Assembly: GCA_020050835.1 (NCBI GenBank)
Contig: JAGVKB010000152.1
Location: forward strand, 1-45,747
Source of the DNA: Candidatus Obscuribacterales bacterium
GTDB lineage: Bacteria > Cyanobacteriota > Vampirovibrionia > Obscuribacterales > Obscuribacteraceae
DNA: 45,747 bases
Direction: 5' to 3'
Position numbers and translations under genes: made by a program. This document shows, piece after piece, positions 1 to 10,544 of the stretch. Under the pieces are notes generated by a model. That model made no database searches. It was not told the DNA's origin and saw nothing but the letters and a program-made list of their open reading frames with translations. How positions within the stretch are numbered: position 1 is the stretch's first letter; the number at the start of each line of letters is the position of its first letter.

Positions 1-24
1 AGCCCGGTTGGGAACGGAATCATA

Positions 25-104
25 GCTACGCAAAGGATTCCGAAGAGGAATCCGCAGCGTAGCGTCTTGACGCGCGGAGGGCGAGTGAAGCGAGCCCGGA
101 GCGC
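25..104. repeat. cluster of three adjacent palindromes/stem-loops
   Basis: Three inverted repeats lie side by side. The first, 25-63, has two 7-bp stems (GCTACGC/GCGTAGC and GGATTCC/GGAATCC) separated by a symmetric 3x3 internal loop and closed by a 5-nt loop. The second, 62-73, is GCGTC-tt-GACGC. The third, 72-104, pairs GCGC and GGGC with GCCC and GCGC around a GGA/GGA internal loop. The block sits just after the stop codon of the minus-strand gene ending at 109. It could be a terminator region or a REP-like intergenic repeat. There is no T-run, so a simple intrinsic terminator is not demonstrated. Confidence 0.6.
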
Positions 105-108
105 TTAC

Positions 109-762
109 TTATGGATTCGTCCACAAGAAACTCCAGCTCTGGAACATCTCGTACGTTTCCAGCGGGAATTCGACCGACGTTCTAAACACTAATGTCCCTG
201 AATTGCCATCGTTACTCGCCCATTCGAAATCGTTTGGATAGAGATCCCAATTGGCGAGTGCGTTGCCATTTACGTCTGTGATAATCAATTGAATGGATTT
301 GATCGAGCTGACAAATCGATTGATGTTCACGACTGGACCTACAATCAAGACATTTACGTTGAGCTTGCCTTCCCGCCATTGAGTGCGCAGGTGAACTTGA
401 AAGCCTGCTTCGGGCCCGTCGACTGGCCACCATTCGTGCACCTGGGCTACTTTTGCCAGGCGCTGCGGGTCGTATCTGCTCCAGGGACCGCTGGCATTGC
501 CTGGTCCGCCACCACCTTGCGGTTGGGCAGGCCTATTTTCTCGTCCTGCTTCATCCGAAAGAAGCTTGCGAAACTTGAACTGATGCGAAGAGGAAGTAGG
601 TTGCGCTGTGTTTTTAGGCTTTGCGCTCAGGTTGACTTTGAGCATCGGCTTATGGCTTGCCGCCGAAGGAGCCGGTGTCTCTTGGCTGGCGCACCCGACA
701 AGAATAACGCCTGCTGAGGCGGCTGATATTGTTTGTCCGGTGAGAATGAGAAGTCTTGCCAT
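109..762 (-). CDS. putative lipoprotein of unknown function
   Basis: The protein is 217 aa when started at the ATG at 760-762. The reading frame is open upstream to 858, but that extension is charged, whereas residues 1-24 from this start form a lipoprotein signal ending LVGC, with Cys24 as the likely lipidated residue. AGGA lies about 10 nt before the ATG. After the signal comes a Pro/Ser/Gln/Gly-rich linker (about residues 25-95), then a compact C-terminal domain of about 110 residues rich in beta-strand-like, Trp-containing segments. No family was recognised. It is divergent from the secreted gene at 901. Likely envelope-located; function unknown. Confidence 0.6.
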   Translation of the reverse strand: MARLLILTGQTISAASAGVILVGCASQETPAPSAASHKPMLKVNLSAKPKNTAQPTSSSHQFKFRKLLSDEAGRENRPAQPQGGGGPGNASGPWSRYDPQRLAKVAQVHEWWPVDGPEAGFQVHLRTQWREGKLNVNVLIVGPVVNINRFVSSIKSIQLIITDVNGNALANWDLYPNDFEWASNDGNSGTLVFRTSVEFPLETYEMFQSWSFLWTNP

Positions 763-900
763 AGCCAATATCCTAGCTCTATTCTTGCACTCTTTTGCCC
801 ATTCGTCAGATCGGTCCGCTTCTGCTCGGGAACATCTCCTTTTGGCAGGCGTCTGCAAGCTTGACTCGCAGAAAAACTGATGTGCAAGAAGGAGGATGTT

Positions 901-1365
901 ATGAGAGTCAATTGGAAGGTGGCACTATCTGCAGTAGGCATTACCGCTCTGGGAATTCAGGCAGCAGCTACGCCAGCTCTAGCTCAAAACAATCAGTCCG
1001 GTTATGTTCAAAGAACCTATCGTAAGCCGGTCACTTTCAAGCAATATCTTAGCGATCATCCGAAGATCAAATCAGCAACAGTCGGTGCCGGGGTCGGCAC
1101 TGCTGCCGGTGCAGTTACCGGTCTCGTAACTGGTCGCGGCGTCCTGCGCGGAGCAGCGGTAGGAGCTGGTACTGGTGCTGGGGTCGGTCTGATTCGCTCG
1201 AGCAATATTTTGTCCAGGCACCCAATTGTGCGCGATCTGGCAACCGGTGCGGCAGTCGGCGGAGGATTGGGCTGGGCTGGTGGACGCACCGGCGGAACAG
1301 TCGGCAAGTCGGCGGCTGTCGGTGGCGCCGTTGGGCTTGGTATCGGTATGCTCAAGCACCTTTAG
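901..1365 (+). CDS. secreted glycine-zipper protein
   Basis: 154 aa. The ATG at 901 is preceded by a good ribosome binding site (AAGGAGG about 6 nt upstream), so it is preferred to an in-frame ATG at 880. Residues 1-25 form a Sec signal peptide ending TPALA|Q. From about residue 60 to the C-terminus there are two glycine-zipper segments with repeated GxxxG/AxxxG spacing, separated by a short polar linker near the sequence SRHPIVRD. Such segments are typical of small envelope proteins that insert into or oligomerise in membranes; the role here is inferred only from composition. The last 4 bp overlap the convergent gene at 1362. Confidence 0.7.
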   Translation: MRVNWKVALSAVGITALGIQAAATPALAQNNQSGYVQRTYRKPVTFKQYLSDHPKIKSATVGAGVGTAAGAVTGLVTGRGVLRGAAVGAGTGAGVGLIRSSNILSRHPIVRDLATGAAVGGGLGWAGGRTGGTVGKSAAVGGAVGLGIGMLKHL

Positions 1366-2576
1366 TTGGCAACAAGAGCTTCCGGCGATTCGGATAAAGA
1401 TAGTTGAGCACCTTGGTCGCCGATCTGTTCCTTAAGAGTCCAACCGAGCCCTAACGCGCTTGGCGGAACAGGTACCTTCGATTCGTAGGCAAGCTCGTAC
1501 TTCAAATGCTTGAAGAGCCGGTTGAATAGCGGGTTGCGATGTTTGAACATGACGAAGCTCGCAATGATCTTCGCCTTGCCGAGCTTCGTCTTCAACTCTT
1601 TGCCGGTGCAACCGAGATCGATAGTCGGAATTTCGTTGTCGATGCAGTAGGTGACGATGTCCATCCAGCTTCGGAAGTAGAGGTTGTGCTCTCTGCCGGG
1701 ACCTTCGTCAATTGCTACGAACTTGGAAAGGAGGCAATTGGGCAGACGGCAAAGCAGCTCGAAGCCGATCAATTGACCGTTCAGCACATAAAGAAAGTAC
1801 TCGGCGCTCGGATCTACCTGGCAGGCATCGGCAAAGTAGCTCTTGTTTTGAGTGCCGTTTAAATTTAGCTCGCTGCGCGCAACTTGCTTGAGATAGAGTT
1901 CGTAAATCGAATCGAGCCAGACCTGCGGATCGCGTGTTCTGATTGTCTCGACCGGTTGAGACTTACGGCAACTGCGGCGCAAGAAGTGACGAGTGTCTTT
2001 GGGCAGGCTCATCAGGTACGCGTCAACACTCGGAAAGTCAACCGGTATCTGAATGAAGGGCGCACCATCGGCGATTACAAAGTCGCTCAATTTGTCCAGC
2101 GGCAGCATTGAACCGCTTTCCGGTGTAAACTCAGTAAAGGCCAGTATTTGAATTCCTTCGGCATCGCAGAAGATATCGAGCGCTTTCAGCGCCAAATCCC
2201 ACGCAAGAGCCAGATCGTTCTTGGGAAGATCGCGGCAGAAGCCGACCTCTCCCCATTGCTGGTCCACGATCCCAACCCGCAAGAGCGGCATGCGAAGCAG
2301 TCTGGGCATGAATCCATCGATCATGTCTGCGGTCTTTTTTAAATTCGCTTCCAGGGTTGAACCTAAATAGTGATCGGTTTTGAACAGCGGCAATAGTAGA
2401 ACGGGACGATGCTCGAACCGAACCAATATGCTGTAGAACTGGAACTCTTTTACTCCCGATCGCTGCAGTAGCGCGATCGTCTCGAAAGTATTCGGGCTGT
2501 CGGGAAACAGGTGGCACCATTGTGATGCAGTGACCGGATTCAGTTGATTTCTGATTTCAACGGTAAACTTTTGCAT
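1362..2576 (-). CDS. GNAT-fold acyltransferase, CelD/BcsL (FemAB-like) type
   Basis: 404 aa, no signal peptide. The central and C-terminal part (about residues 150-370) resembles the Acetyltransf_6/CelD-like family: a basic LRRSCRKSQ segment, a region like a small-molecule binding core (YFLYVLNGQLIGFEL), and a family-like ending with DLGCTGKELKTKLG. These enzymes transfer acyl or aminoacyl groups to polysaccharide, lipid or peptidoglycan substrates; the substrate here is unknown. It is the last gene of the efflux operon, 15 bp after the adaptor gene, and ends in a 4-bp tail-to-tail overlap with the glycine-zipper gene. The ribosome binding site is weak. Its position suggests modification of an exported compound or of the envelope, which is inference. 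Confidence 0.65.
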   Translation of the reverse strand: MQKFTVEIRNQLNPVTASQWCHLFPDSPNTFETIALLQRSGVKEFQFYSILVRFEHRPVLLLPLFKTDHYLGSTLEANLKKTADMIDGFMPRLLRMPLLRVGIVDQQWGEVGFCRDLPKNDLALAWDLALKALDIFCDAEGIQILAFTEFTPESGSMLPLDKLSDFVIADGAPFIQIPVDFPSVDAYLMSLPKDTRHFLRRSCRKSQPVETIRTRDPQVWLDSIYELYLKQVARSELNLNGTQNKSYFADACQVDPSAEYFLYVLNGQLIGFELLCRLPNCLLSKFVAIDEGPGREHNLYFRSWMDIVTYCIDNEIPTIDLGCTGKELKTKLGKAKIIASFVMFKHRNPLFNRLFKHLKYELAYESKVPVPPSALGLGWTLKEQIGDQGAQLSLSESPEALVAN

Positions 2577-2591
2577 TTCCCTGGCGTACCT

Positions 2592-3863
2592 CTAGTCTCC
2601 TTCGTCGTCGCTGCCTGGTTTTTGTCCATCGGCAGAGGCATGCACATGCTGTCCCGGCTTGATTTCATCCGAGCCGCGCAGTGAGACTTCATCACCTTCT
2701 TTGAGGTTACCGAATACCTCTACGAGATCCCCCATCGGCTGACCACGCTTGATGTCCACCCAGCTAACCGTTTCGTCCTTGATGCGCACGACGAAAGTAC
2801 GTTCGGAGGTGGCCGCCACCGCTGATGATGGCACGAACAAAGAAGGCTCGGTGCGCGTGCTCGGCCAAAACACATCTGGAAACATGCCGGGAGACAATTG
2901 CCATTTTGGATTGTGTACGTTTAGTTCTACCGGCATGGTGCGAGTCTTCTCGTCGAGATAGTGCCCGATTCGCCTGATCAAACCGCTGAACTTTTGGTCA
3001 GGATAGGCGGGCACCGTGAAGTAGATCTTGTCTCCTTCCTTCACTCCGCCGACAGCTATTTCGGGTACGGGGATAACCAACCGTAAAAGGGAAAGCTCCC
3101 TTATCCTTACCATCGGAACCGGACCGGCTGGAGGACCGACGAAGCTGCCAGTGTGCGTGTTGCGTTCGGTTATGATACCGTCGAATGGCGCTGTCACAGT
3201 TAAGTATGCTCTTATATCGCTTTTCGATTTGAAGTGTTTTTCTGCAGCCTTAACTTTTTCTTCTTCCGATTTCACCTGTGCTTGAGTGGATTTAATGACC
3301 TGCTCGACTGAGCGCACCTGGGCCAGATCGGCTTCAGCAAGTTTCTCGGCAATCTCGACGTCGTTGTATGCCACCACTCCCGGGGTTCGCGCGGCATCTT
3401 TCAAGCGCTCGTATGTGTCGTGATTCGCCTGATACTTGGCTTGAGCCTTCGATCGTTGCTCCTGGTGGCTAGATAGTTTGGCCTCAGATTCCCGAAGCGT
3501 GGCTATCGCCGACTTGACTTGCGCCGCCGCCTCTTGCACCTGCGCGTCCAGTTCAGGAGCGATTACTTTGATCAAAACTTGATCTTTCTTCACGATCGAG
3601 CCGCGGTCTATTCCAATCCATTGGATGAAGCCTGGCACTTTCGGGTAGATAGGCACGTCCTGGAACGCCAAGATCTCGCCGGGAAGTATCATTTCGCGAT
3701 TGAGTCTTTTGGCAACCACTTTAGTGACAATCACGTTTTGTAGACTCTTGTCCGCGCGTGGTGTCTCGCTGGGTTTGGAGCCGCAGCCAGACAGAACTCC
3801 AGCCAGGAGAAATGCCAATGCCGTTAAGGGGAGACCAAGCCGTATTTCTTTTGCTCTTGGCAT
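2592..3863 (-). CDS. RND efflux periplasmic adaptor (HlyD/MFP family), lipoprotein
   Basis: 423 aa. The N-terminus carries a lipoprotein signal with the lipobox LSGC (Cys27), so the protein should be anchored by lipid. It has the usual adaptor order: a first half of a lipoyl-like domain (VPIYPKVPGFIQWIG, around residues 70-85), a long alpha-helical hairpin of Ala/Lys/Glu/Gln-rich coiled coil (about 105-215), the second lipoyl half (TAPFDGIITERN), then beta-barrel and membrane-proximal domains. The adaptor should link the RND pump (4 bp upstream) to TolC. It is paralogous to the adaptor at 17696, which instead has an N-terminal membrane anchor. The substrate cannot be read from the sequence. 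Confidence 0.9.
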   Translation of the reverse strand: MPRAKEIRLGLPLTALAFLLAGVLSGCGSKPSETPRADKSLQNVIVTKVVAKRLNREMILPGEILAFQDVPIYPKVPGFIQWIGIDRGSIVKKDQVLIKVIAPELDAQVQEAAAQVKSAIATLRESEAKLSSHQEQRSKAQAKYQANHDTYERLKDAARTPGVVAYNDVEIAEKLAEADLAQVRSVEQVIKSTQAQVKSEEEKVKAAEKHFKSKSDIRAYLTVTAPFDGIITERNTHTGSFVGPPAGPVPMVRIRELSLLRLVIPVPEIAVGGVKEGDKIYFTVPAYPDQKFSGLIRRIGHYLDEKTRTMPVELNVHNPKWQLSPGMFPDVFWPSTRTEPSLFVPSSAVAATSERTFVVRIKDETVSWVDIKRGQPMGDLVEVFGNLKEGDEVSLRGSDEIKPGQHVHASADGQKPGSDDEGD

Positions 3864-3867
3864 CAGT

Positions 3868-6800
3868 TTATTCGCTCCGCGTTTCGCTGCTTTGATCGTC
3901 GGGATGCAAGCTCGGCAATTTACGGCTGGCGCGACCTTGCACTATCGCAAAAACGAGCGGAAGAATCAATAGAACAGCCGGCGTGGAAGCGAGCAAGCCG
4001 CCGATTACTGCTCGACCCAGCGGAGCCGATCGGGAGCCTCCCTCAGACAGTCCCAGAGCCATTGGAATCATGCCAGCGGTCATGGCGATCGACGTCATCA
4101 AAATGGCTCTCAGCCTGCTTTGAGCTCCCCTGACCGCGGCTTCATCGCTGCCCGCTCCGGCTTGCCTGTTCTCCTCCGAGAATGTAACCAGCAAGATTGC
4201 GTTGGCAACTCCGACTCCCACCGCCATGATCGAGCCCATGAAAGACTCGATGTTGAGCGTTGTTCCAGTAATGTAAAGCATGACCACCACGCCGGTTACT
4301 ACCGCTGGTATCGTCGTCAGAGTTACAAAAGCCAGTCTGAATGATTGATAGTAAGACAGCAGCAGCAAGAAGATTGTGACGATCGCCAGTGAAAGTCCCA
4401 GCGTCAGACCTTCGAAAGTATCTTTCATCGGCTGAACCTGCCCGCGGGTTTGAACCATCACCCCTCGCGGCGGTTTGCCGGCGCGCTCGATCGCTTCCGC
4501 CACGGCTTTCGATGCTCGCCCGAGATCGGTGCCGGCGATATTAGCGCTGATAGTCAACATCCGTTGCTGGTTGTAGTGATCGAATTCGGCAGGCATCGTT
4601 CCGTAGCTGACATTCGCCACATCGCGCACATAGGGGCCGAGCGGCTCGTGTCTGACCAGCGGAATGGTTTGCTCCTGATGATTCAAACTCATCACTTTGT
4701 TGGGCATCTGCACCGGAATCGTGCTGGTGCGAGGCATCAGTGGAATGTTTTCGACCTGCCGAATACTGTTCATGTGATACTGCGGAACCTGGACCTGCAC
4801 CTGGTAGGAATAGCCGCTCTTGGGATCGCGCCAATACATCGGTTGATAGAAGCGGCTGGAATAAGTAGATGTAAGCAGCGACTGCCCGACCTCTTCGACT
4901 GTCACGCCTAGCTGTCCGGCCCGTTCTCGATCGACTCGCACGTCGATTGTCGGATAATCGAGCGGCTGCTCGAATTCAACGTCTACCAGATGTGGTACCT
5001 TCTTCAGTTGCGCCAGAACATCGCCGGCAAATAGTCGATCCTGCTCTAGATTGGGTCCGTTTAACGCCACTTCAATCGGAGTTGGGGCGCCGAAATTCAT
5101 CACTTGATTGACGATGTCGCCGGCCTCGAAAGAGAATTGCACTCCGGGCATCTCTTCGTTCAAACGCTTGCGGAGATGTCGCTTCACGGCATCGCCGCTC
5201 AGTTTGCTGTCCGGTTTGGCTGCCACTAAAAGGATTGCCTCTTGTGGTCCGCTGGTCCAGATGTACATATTGAGAATGGCATAAGTCGGCGGTTGAGTGC
5301 CAACATAGCCGAGCGTCATCTGGATGTTGTCTTCACCCATCTCCGAGCCGATAATCTTGAGGGCCTTAAGCGCGAGCTCTTCTGTTTTCTCGATGCGCGT
5401 CCCTGCTTTTGCCCGCATTCTCAGGCTGAAACTGGGGCTGTTGCCCTGGGGAAAGATCTCGGTGCCCAGCTGCGGATAAACCAACCCCAGCACCAGGCCG
5501 ATGATCAAAGCGTAGGCGCCCACTATCAACCAGCGGACAGCCAGCATCCGTTCTACCAGCGCTTCATAAGCATGTCGAACGGACTCGAAGACGGTTTCCA
5601 CTTTTTGAGAGAAAGCAGCTCCAAACCTGGCGATTGGTGACGTCGGACGAGCGGGTGAATGCTCGTGCTTGAGCAAGTATGATGAAAGAATAGGCACCAA
5701 CGAGTTGGACAACAGATAAGAAGCGATCATTGAAAAGCCGACCGCCAGTGATAGCGGAATGAAGAGCGCCTTGACCGCTCCGACCATGAAGAAGGACGGC
5801 ATGAATACCGATAGGACGGCCAGCATTGACAGCAAGCGTGGTGTTACGGTCTCGTGACAGGCATTCATGGCCGCGACATTTGAGGGTTCGCCTCGGGCTA
5901 AATGCGTGTGAATGTTCTCGATCGCTACTGTCGCTTCGTCGACGAGAATGCCGACTGCCAGGGCCAGTCCGCCCAGAGTCATGATGTTAATCGTCTGCCC
6001 GGTAAACCATAGCGCCACCACCGATGCCATCAAGGCGCAAGGGATATTGATCACCACAATCAGTGCGGATTTCAGATCGTGCAGGAACAGCAATACCATC
6101 AAGCCGGTAAGACCTGCTCCCATCGCTCCTTCAAACAAGAGCGAGTTGATCGCTTCTTTCACGTAAATCGACTGATCGAACTCGAATGAGATCTTGATAT
6201 CCTCGGGTATTCGAGACTGCATAAATGACAGATTTTGCTTGATTGAGCTGACCACGGTTAGCGTCGAGGCGTCCGAGCGTTTTGTCACCGGAATGTAAAC
6301 TGTTCGCTTGCCATCGACCAGTGCATAGCCGGTGGTGATGTCCATCGAGTCTTCGAGCTGGCCGATGTCACGCAGGTATACTGCCGGCCCGTGTCCGGTT
6401 CTAATCGGCAACATCTTGAGGTCTTCGACGATGTCCTTCGGCACACTGTTAATCGAGGCGATTCGCCAGAGAGCGTCGGTTGCCACGATTCCGGATGGAA
6501 TGATGATGCTCCCTCGCAGGACGGCATTTACGACCTCGTCAGGGGGCATTCGATAAGCCCGCAGGCGCTCCGGGTTAACCGTGATGACAATTGTGCGTTG
6601 ATTGCCTCCGACCGGAGGCGGAGCGGAGACTCCCGGCAGGGTGGCGAAGATCGGTCTGACCCGGAAGAGCGCCAGGTCTTGAATCTCTTTGACGCCGCGC
6701 GTCTCACTGGAGAAGACAAGATAGCCCACCGGAACGCTGCCGGCGTCAAAACGCATGATGAACGGACCAACCGTGCCCTGCGGCATGAACGCCTTCGCGC

Positions 6801-7140
6801 GCTCTACCTGTGCCACTACCTGCGCCATCGCGTCGGCCATATTGGTGCCGGGGTGAAACACCAGCTTCATTAAAGATGCGCTCTGAATAGATTTCGATTC
6901 AATGTGCTCGATGCCGGAGATGTACAGGAAGTGATATTCGTAATACGAGACCAGATAGCCCTCCATCTGTCCGGGATCCATTCCGCCGTATGGCTGAATC
7001 ACGTAGACGACTGGCATGTTCAGGTCCGGAAAGATGTCTACTTGCATTCTCGACAGCGCAAGTGCGGCCACCAAAATTATGCTGACCACAAAGACCAGAA
7101 TAGTCATAGGGCGACGCAGTGCTGTGTTGATGATCCACAT
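3868..7140 (-). CDS. RND efflux permease (AcrB/CusA superfamily)
   Basis: 1090 aa, within the usual size for an RND pump. TM1 is at residues 12-30; DIFPDLNMP follows at 35-43; two large periplasmic loops and two groups of membrane helices are evident. The TM4 motif reads [14 protein letters not shown] with Asp401-Glu402, where AcrB has Asp-Asp. In TM10 the motif [13 protein letters not shown] has Ala979 where AcrB has its relay lysine. The C-terminus carries LPSLHPDD, also found in the second pump at 14558. It is the middle gene of a TolC-RND-adaptor operon with 4-bp gaps on both sides, so the three products should form one tripartite complex. Substrate and coupling ion are unknown. Confidence 0.92.
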   Translation of the reverse strand: MWIINTALRRPMTILVFVVSIILVAALALSRMQVDIFPDLNMPVVYVIQPYGGMDPGQMEGYLVSYYEYHFLYISGIEHIESKSIQSASLMKLVFHPGTNMADAMAQVVAQVERAKAFMPQGTVGPFIMRFDAGSVPVGYLVFSSETRGVKEIQDLALFRVRPIFATLPGVSAPPPVGGNQRTIVITVNPERLRAYRMPPDEVVNAVLRGSIIIPSGIVATDALWRIASINSVPKDIVEDLKMLPIRTGHGPAVYLRDIGQLEDSMDITTGYALVDGKRTVYIPVTKRSDASTLTVVSSIKQNLSFMQSRIPEDIKISFEFDQSIYVKEAINSLLFEGAMGAGLTGLMVLLFLHDLKSALIVVINIPCALMASVVALWFTGQTINIMTLGGLALAVGILVDEATVAIENIHTHLARGEPSNVAAMNACHETVTPRLLSMLAVLSVFMPSFFMVGAVKALFIPLSLAVGFSMIASYLLSNSLVPILSSYLLKHEHSPARPTSPIARFGAAFSQKVETVFESVRHAYEALVERMLAVRWLIVGAYALIIGLVLGLVYPQLGTEIFPQGNSPSFSLRMRAKAGTRIEKTEELALKALKIIGSEMGEDNIQMTLGYVGTQPPTYAILNMYIWTSGPQEAILLVAAKPDSKLSGDAVKRHLRKRLNEEMPGVQFSFEAGDIVNQVMNFGAPTPIEVALNGPNLEQDRLFAGDVLAQLKKVPHLVDVEFEQPLDYPTIDVRVDRERAGQLGVTVEEVGQSLLTSTYSSRFYQPMYWRDPKSGYSYQVQVQVPQYHMNSIRQVENIPLMPRTSTIPVQMPNKVMSLNHQEQTIPLVRHEPLGPYVRDVANVSYGTMPAEFDHYNQQRMLTISANIAGTDLGRASKAVAEAIERAGKPPRGVMVQTRGQVQPMKDTFEGLTLGLSLAIVTIFLLLLSYYQSFRLAFVTLTTIPAVVTGVVVMLYITGTTLNIESFMGSIMAVGVGVANAILLVTFSEENRQAGAGSDEAAVRGAQSRLRAILMTSIAMTAGMIPMALGLSEGGSRSAPLGRAVIGGLLASTPAVLLILPLVFAIVQGRASRKLPSLHPDDQSSETRSE

Positions 7141-7144
7141 AAAG

Positions 7145-8602
7145 CTACTTCCCTTTTGCTTCCGAACTTGAGACGAGCGTCAAGAAAGGCTTGACAGTGC
7201 CGTGAGCAGCTGATGCTACCAGCAGCGAGCGCCAAACGTCGGCGCGCGCGATAGCGTCCGCGATTTGAGATTGTGCCAGCAGTTGCTCGGCTTCGGCTAC
7301 TTCCACTACATTGGCCAGCGCGACTTTGTAACGAGTGCGAGCTCGCAATTCGGCTTCTTGCGCGGCTGCCAATTGAAGCGGGGTATTGGCGGCGATTTTC
7401 AGCGACCCTTCAATCAAGGCGCGTGACTTTTCGTCTTGAAACTTTAGGTTTTGCATTACTAGATCGTAACGAGCGCGTTCCAATTGCTCGTTGTGCCGCT
7501 GGACTCTCTTTCTGCTGTTGATTGAGAAAATGTCCAGCGATCGAAAAATTACATTCAGTCCGATTCCATAGTCCGGTACGGTCAGAAGCAGACCGTTGCG
7601 GCTGGCATAGCCACCTTCGTCGTAGCTGCTTCCCCGCCCCCAGAAGGCTCCCAGAATCTGGAAGTGGGGATAGTAAGTGCGGGTCAAGGCGTGATAGCGG
7701 GCCAGCACCGTTTGGATGTCGGCTTGCCTTTTAAGGGCCAGCGGATGTGCTTCGAGCCCGGGCAGAAGCTCTCTTTTGAACTCGCCCGGCATTGACAATA
7801 GCGGTCCAGCGTCAATTTCGACCTCGGTTCCGGCAATTCCAAGCGCTTCGGCTAGAGCGGCTTTGGCGATTCTAGCTCTCTCCTGGGAGAGGATCAAAAC
7901 GTTCCTGGACTGGAGCAGAGCTGCATCGGCTAAAGACTTGTCCACACCTGCCCTCAAGTCTTTGCTGACCAGCGCGCTGACGGTGTTGTAAAAGACTTGA
8001 AGTCGGTCGACAGTCGCCTGATTAGCAATTACCTCCTGTTCGGCGACCAGAGCGCCGATAAAGGATGCTGCCGCGCCGACTTGTACATCCAGCTCGGTGA
8101 CGGCAGTCGACCAGCGAGCTTGATCGTATAGCGATTTAGCCACGTTGATTTCAGCTTTGTGCAATCCAAAATCGACCGGTTCCCAGGCAAAGAATGCACC
8201 GGCGCTGGACCCCCAGCGGGAGATCATGCTGGTGCCTGGTCTGACCGCACCGGAGATGGTGGGAATTATCTCGTGCGTTCCAAGCAGAGTCCCTGAGATG
8301 TTATTGCGAGTGGAAGTCAGCCCCTGCCAGAGGAGGTCCAGCTTCGGCATATATTGCGTGAGCTTTTCAAGATGAACGTTTTCTCGCGCTGCCAATTCGC
8401 GTGCTTTAGATTCGCGGATGCTCGGATAGTTAATCTTTGCCAGTTGAACAGCTTGCTCGAGTCCAAATCGTTTGGGGATTTCCGGGCGCAATTGAACGAC
8501 TTCCGGCGCCGGAGATTTTTCCGCTGCGCGCTGCGCGCGCACTTCGAGCCAGCATTGGAACGTAAGTATGAGGAGAACTGTCAGCAGCTGGCTGAATGGC
8601 AT
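7145..8602 (-). CDS. TolC-family outer-membrane efflux protein
   Basis: 485 aa from the ATG at 8602. The frame is open to 8767 but only the later start puts a signal peptide ([15 protein letters not shown].. to VRAQ) at the N-terminus; no clear Shine-Dalgarno is seen, so the start is provisional. The body is the TolC/OEP two-repeat alpha-helical barrel, with a family-like motif at the start ([19 protein letters not shown]) and the C-terminal helix containing [17 protein letters not shown]. The C-terminus ([18 protein letters not shown]) closely matches the TolC protein at 13060, showing paralogy. First gene of the minus-strand efflux operon; forms the outer-membrane exit duct for the RND pump. 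Confidence 0.88.
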   Translation of the reverse strand: MPFSQLLTVLLILTFQCWLEVRAQRAAEKSPAPEVVQLRPEIPKRFGLEQAVQLAKINYPSIRESKARELAARENVHLEKLTQYMPKLDLLWQGLTSTRNNISGTLLGTHEIIPTISGAVRPGTSMISRWGSSAGAFFAWEPVDFGLHKAEINVAKSLYDQARWSTAVTELDVQVGAAASFIGALVAEQEVIANQATVDRLQVFYNTVSALVSKDLRAGVDKSLADAALLQSRNVLILSQERARIAKAALAEALGIAGTEVEIDAGPLLSMPGEFKRELLPGLEAHPLALKRQADIQTVLARYHALTRTYYPHFQILGAFWGRGSSYDEGGYASRNGLLLTVPDYGIGLNVIFRSLDIFSINSRKRVQRHNEQLERARYDLVMQNLKFQDEKSRALIEGSLKIAANTPLQLAAAQEAELRARTRYKVALANVVEVAEAEQLLAQSQIADAIARADVWRSLLVASAAHGTVKPFLTLVSSSEAKGK

Positions 8603-8861
8603 GATCACCGTGGTAGCGCGCCGTTTGGCACCTTTACAACGCTCGCGTGGAGTCCGCTCCCAGACATTTCCGAGCAAGTATATTTTGAACCTTAATGTAC
8701 TTATGGTGAGAACTTTTGGAGCGCTATTAGTAAATAAATTTTTTTCGACCGATGAAAAGCGCACCATGATCCTGCTTGAAAGAATTCTGAAAGCTAGAAC
8801 TTAAGCCAACTCTATCTGATTTAGGAGTAGAATTAGGGGCCGGATCTGACGCCAGTCATGT

Positions 8862-10514
8862 ATGCGATGGAAATCGAGGGTAATCTTGAAGTCAAGGGAT
8901 CCAGGAGTTCGATCAAAGCAAGCGCACCGCCGGTGGGGCAAGTTTCATTGGAACCGCTATCTTCATGCCGCCCTCGCGATGCAGGTCTTGGCTAACTATT
9001 CTGCCTCCTGTTACGGAGCGTCGACGACTCAGCTAGATTCGGCCGGGAACCAAAAGGGAGGATTCTCCGGTTACCCCTCCTGGGGGACCGGTACCAACCT
9101 TGGTGCATCGCCGCTGCTCGGTGGACATATTCTGGCGCAAGCAGCCAACCCCGAAAAAACTAAGAGCGAGGACATACCGCCGCCGCTGATTAAACTGCCG
9201 GCTCCCAGCGAGGCCCCTTCGCCGAAGTCGGACGCGAATCCTGAAGCCGCCACCGCCGGTGCGCCTTCGCCGGCAGAAGCTGGTAGCGTTGGCAGTGGCA
9301 AACCGGTGCCGGTTCAGCCGATAAAATTGCGAATCGCCTTGAACGAGGGGTTGATCAAGAGCCCACGTACCGCTGCCGTGCGGGCTTTGCTCGGAATTCA
9401 AAAAGCCGGCTACTGGGCCGCTACTGAAATGCCCAACCCCGGACTGTTTCGCGACGAGGGAGCGATTGCCGAACAGACCCGGCGCATCGGTTTCAATTTG
9501 ACATACGATCCACCCTGGAAAATTGTCTTCAGGCTGCTGGCCACAAAGGCGCAGATGGTGGCAACCAAAAGCGAAATTCTCAGCACGCTCTGGCAGTTTC
9601 GAGCCGATGTTCGCAAAGCTTATACGGAATGTGTAGTGTCGGAAGCGATGTATCAGACGCTGACAGAGATTGTCGAGCTGACGCGCCGGCTCTGGCAAGT
9701 ATCGCAAAAGCGTTTCGAGGCTGGCGACGTACCCGAGCTCGATGTGCTGAAGGCGCGGCTGGTGGTTTCTCAGGCGGAGATCGATCAACAACAGGGGCGG
9801 ACCAGGGTGCTGCGTGCCAAGCAACAGTTGAACGTGATGCTGGGTCGCGAAGTTGAAAATCCGATCGAGGTTCTCCACCTGCCGGGCTTTTTCCAGTTGA
9901 AGGCAGTTAAGAGCGAGTTTCTTCCGGACTTCGAGGACCAACTTCCGCCGTTGAAGGATTACCTGGCGGTTGCAGTTGTCACTAGACCAGAGTTGAAGGT
10001 GATAAAAAATCGTATCAAGCTCAATCGAGCGCAATTGCGCAGTGCTTATGGCAATATCGTTCCGGACCCCAATTTCAACGTGGGGGAATCCGTCTCGAAT
10101 AACCCCGCGACCGGTCCAAAGCTCAGAGGAATCTTCGTCACGCTCAACATTGAGGTGCCGGTTTATACTTTCCAGCAGGGTGATATATTCCGGTTGAAAG
10201 CCACTGAGAAGCAGCTGCAGCTCGAGTACCTGTCGGTGAAGAATCAGGTCATCGGCGAGGTTTCCGAGGCCTATCAAAACCTGGTTGTGGCTCGTAACCG
10301 GATTCGCACCTACCTGGAGCACGTGCTTGCTGATTCCGATGAAGTTGCCAGGCTAGCCAGAAGGAGCTATGAAGTAGGACAATCGGACATCACGTCCACT
10401 TTGCAAGCGCAGCAAGCTAATATCCAAATTAGAATTCAGTATCTTGATTCGGTCATGGCTTATCAGCAAGCTTATACAGATCTGGAAAGATCGGTGGGCG
10501 AACCGTTGGAGTAA
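8862..10514 (+). CDS. orphan TolC/CzcC-like outer-membrane protein
   Basis: 550 aa. Residues about 20-60 form a poor, basic signal-like region (HAALAMQVLANYSAS). Residues about 85-155 are a Pro/Ala/Ser-rich, probably disordered linker. The OEP domain follows from about residue 155, with a clear signature FEAGDVPELDVLKARL near residue 285 and a second-repeat helix (RSYEVGQSDITSTLQAQQ) near the C-terminus. It is divergent from the first efflux operon (259-bp gap) and has no RND or adaptor gene of its own next to it; an unknown secreted protein follows after 30 bp. It may serve as an alternative exit duct for one of the two pumps here, which is inference. Confidence 0.8.
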   Translation: MRWKSRVILKSRDPGVRSKQAHRRWGKFHWNRYLHAALAMQVLANYSASCYGASTTQLDSAGNQKGGFSGYPSWGTGTNLGASPLLGGHILAQAANPEKTKSEDIPPPLIKLPAPSEAPSPKSDANPEAATAGAPSPAEAGSVGSGKPVPVQPIKLRIALNEGLIKSPRTAAVRALLGIQKAGYWAATEMPNPGLFRDEGAIAEQTRRIGFNLTYDPPWKIVFRLLATKAQMVATKSEILSTLWQFRADVRKAYTECVVSEAMYQTLTEIVELTRRLWQVSQKRFEAGDVPELDVLKARLVVSQAEIDQQQGRTRVLRAKQQLNVMLGREVENPIEVLHLPGFFQLKAVKSEFLPDFEDQLPPLKDYLAVAVVTRPELKVIKNRIKLNRAQLRSAYGNIVPDPNFNVGESVSNNPATGPKLRGIFVTLNIEVPVYTFQQGDIFRLKATEKQLQLEYLSVKNQVIGEVSEAYQNLVVARNRIRTYLEHVLADSDEVARLARRSYEVGQSDITSTLQAQQANIQIRIQYLDSVMAYQQAYTDLERSVGEPLE

Positions 10515-10544
10515 GTAGAAAGGAGTTTGAGGGGCAGCTATTAA

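Noticed and set aside
1056-1359. two Pro/Ala- or Ser/Thr-rich minus-strand frames
   Set aside because: They are antisense reflections of the glycine-zipper coding sequence, where Gly codons read as Pro or Ala on the other strand.
9033-10322. 429-codon minus-strand open frame over the orphan TolC gene
   Set aside because: The plus-strand protein has clear TolC-family motifs; the antisense frame has no recognisable features and is a codon-bias shadow.
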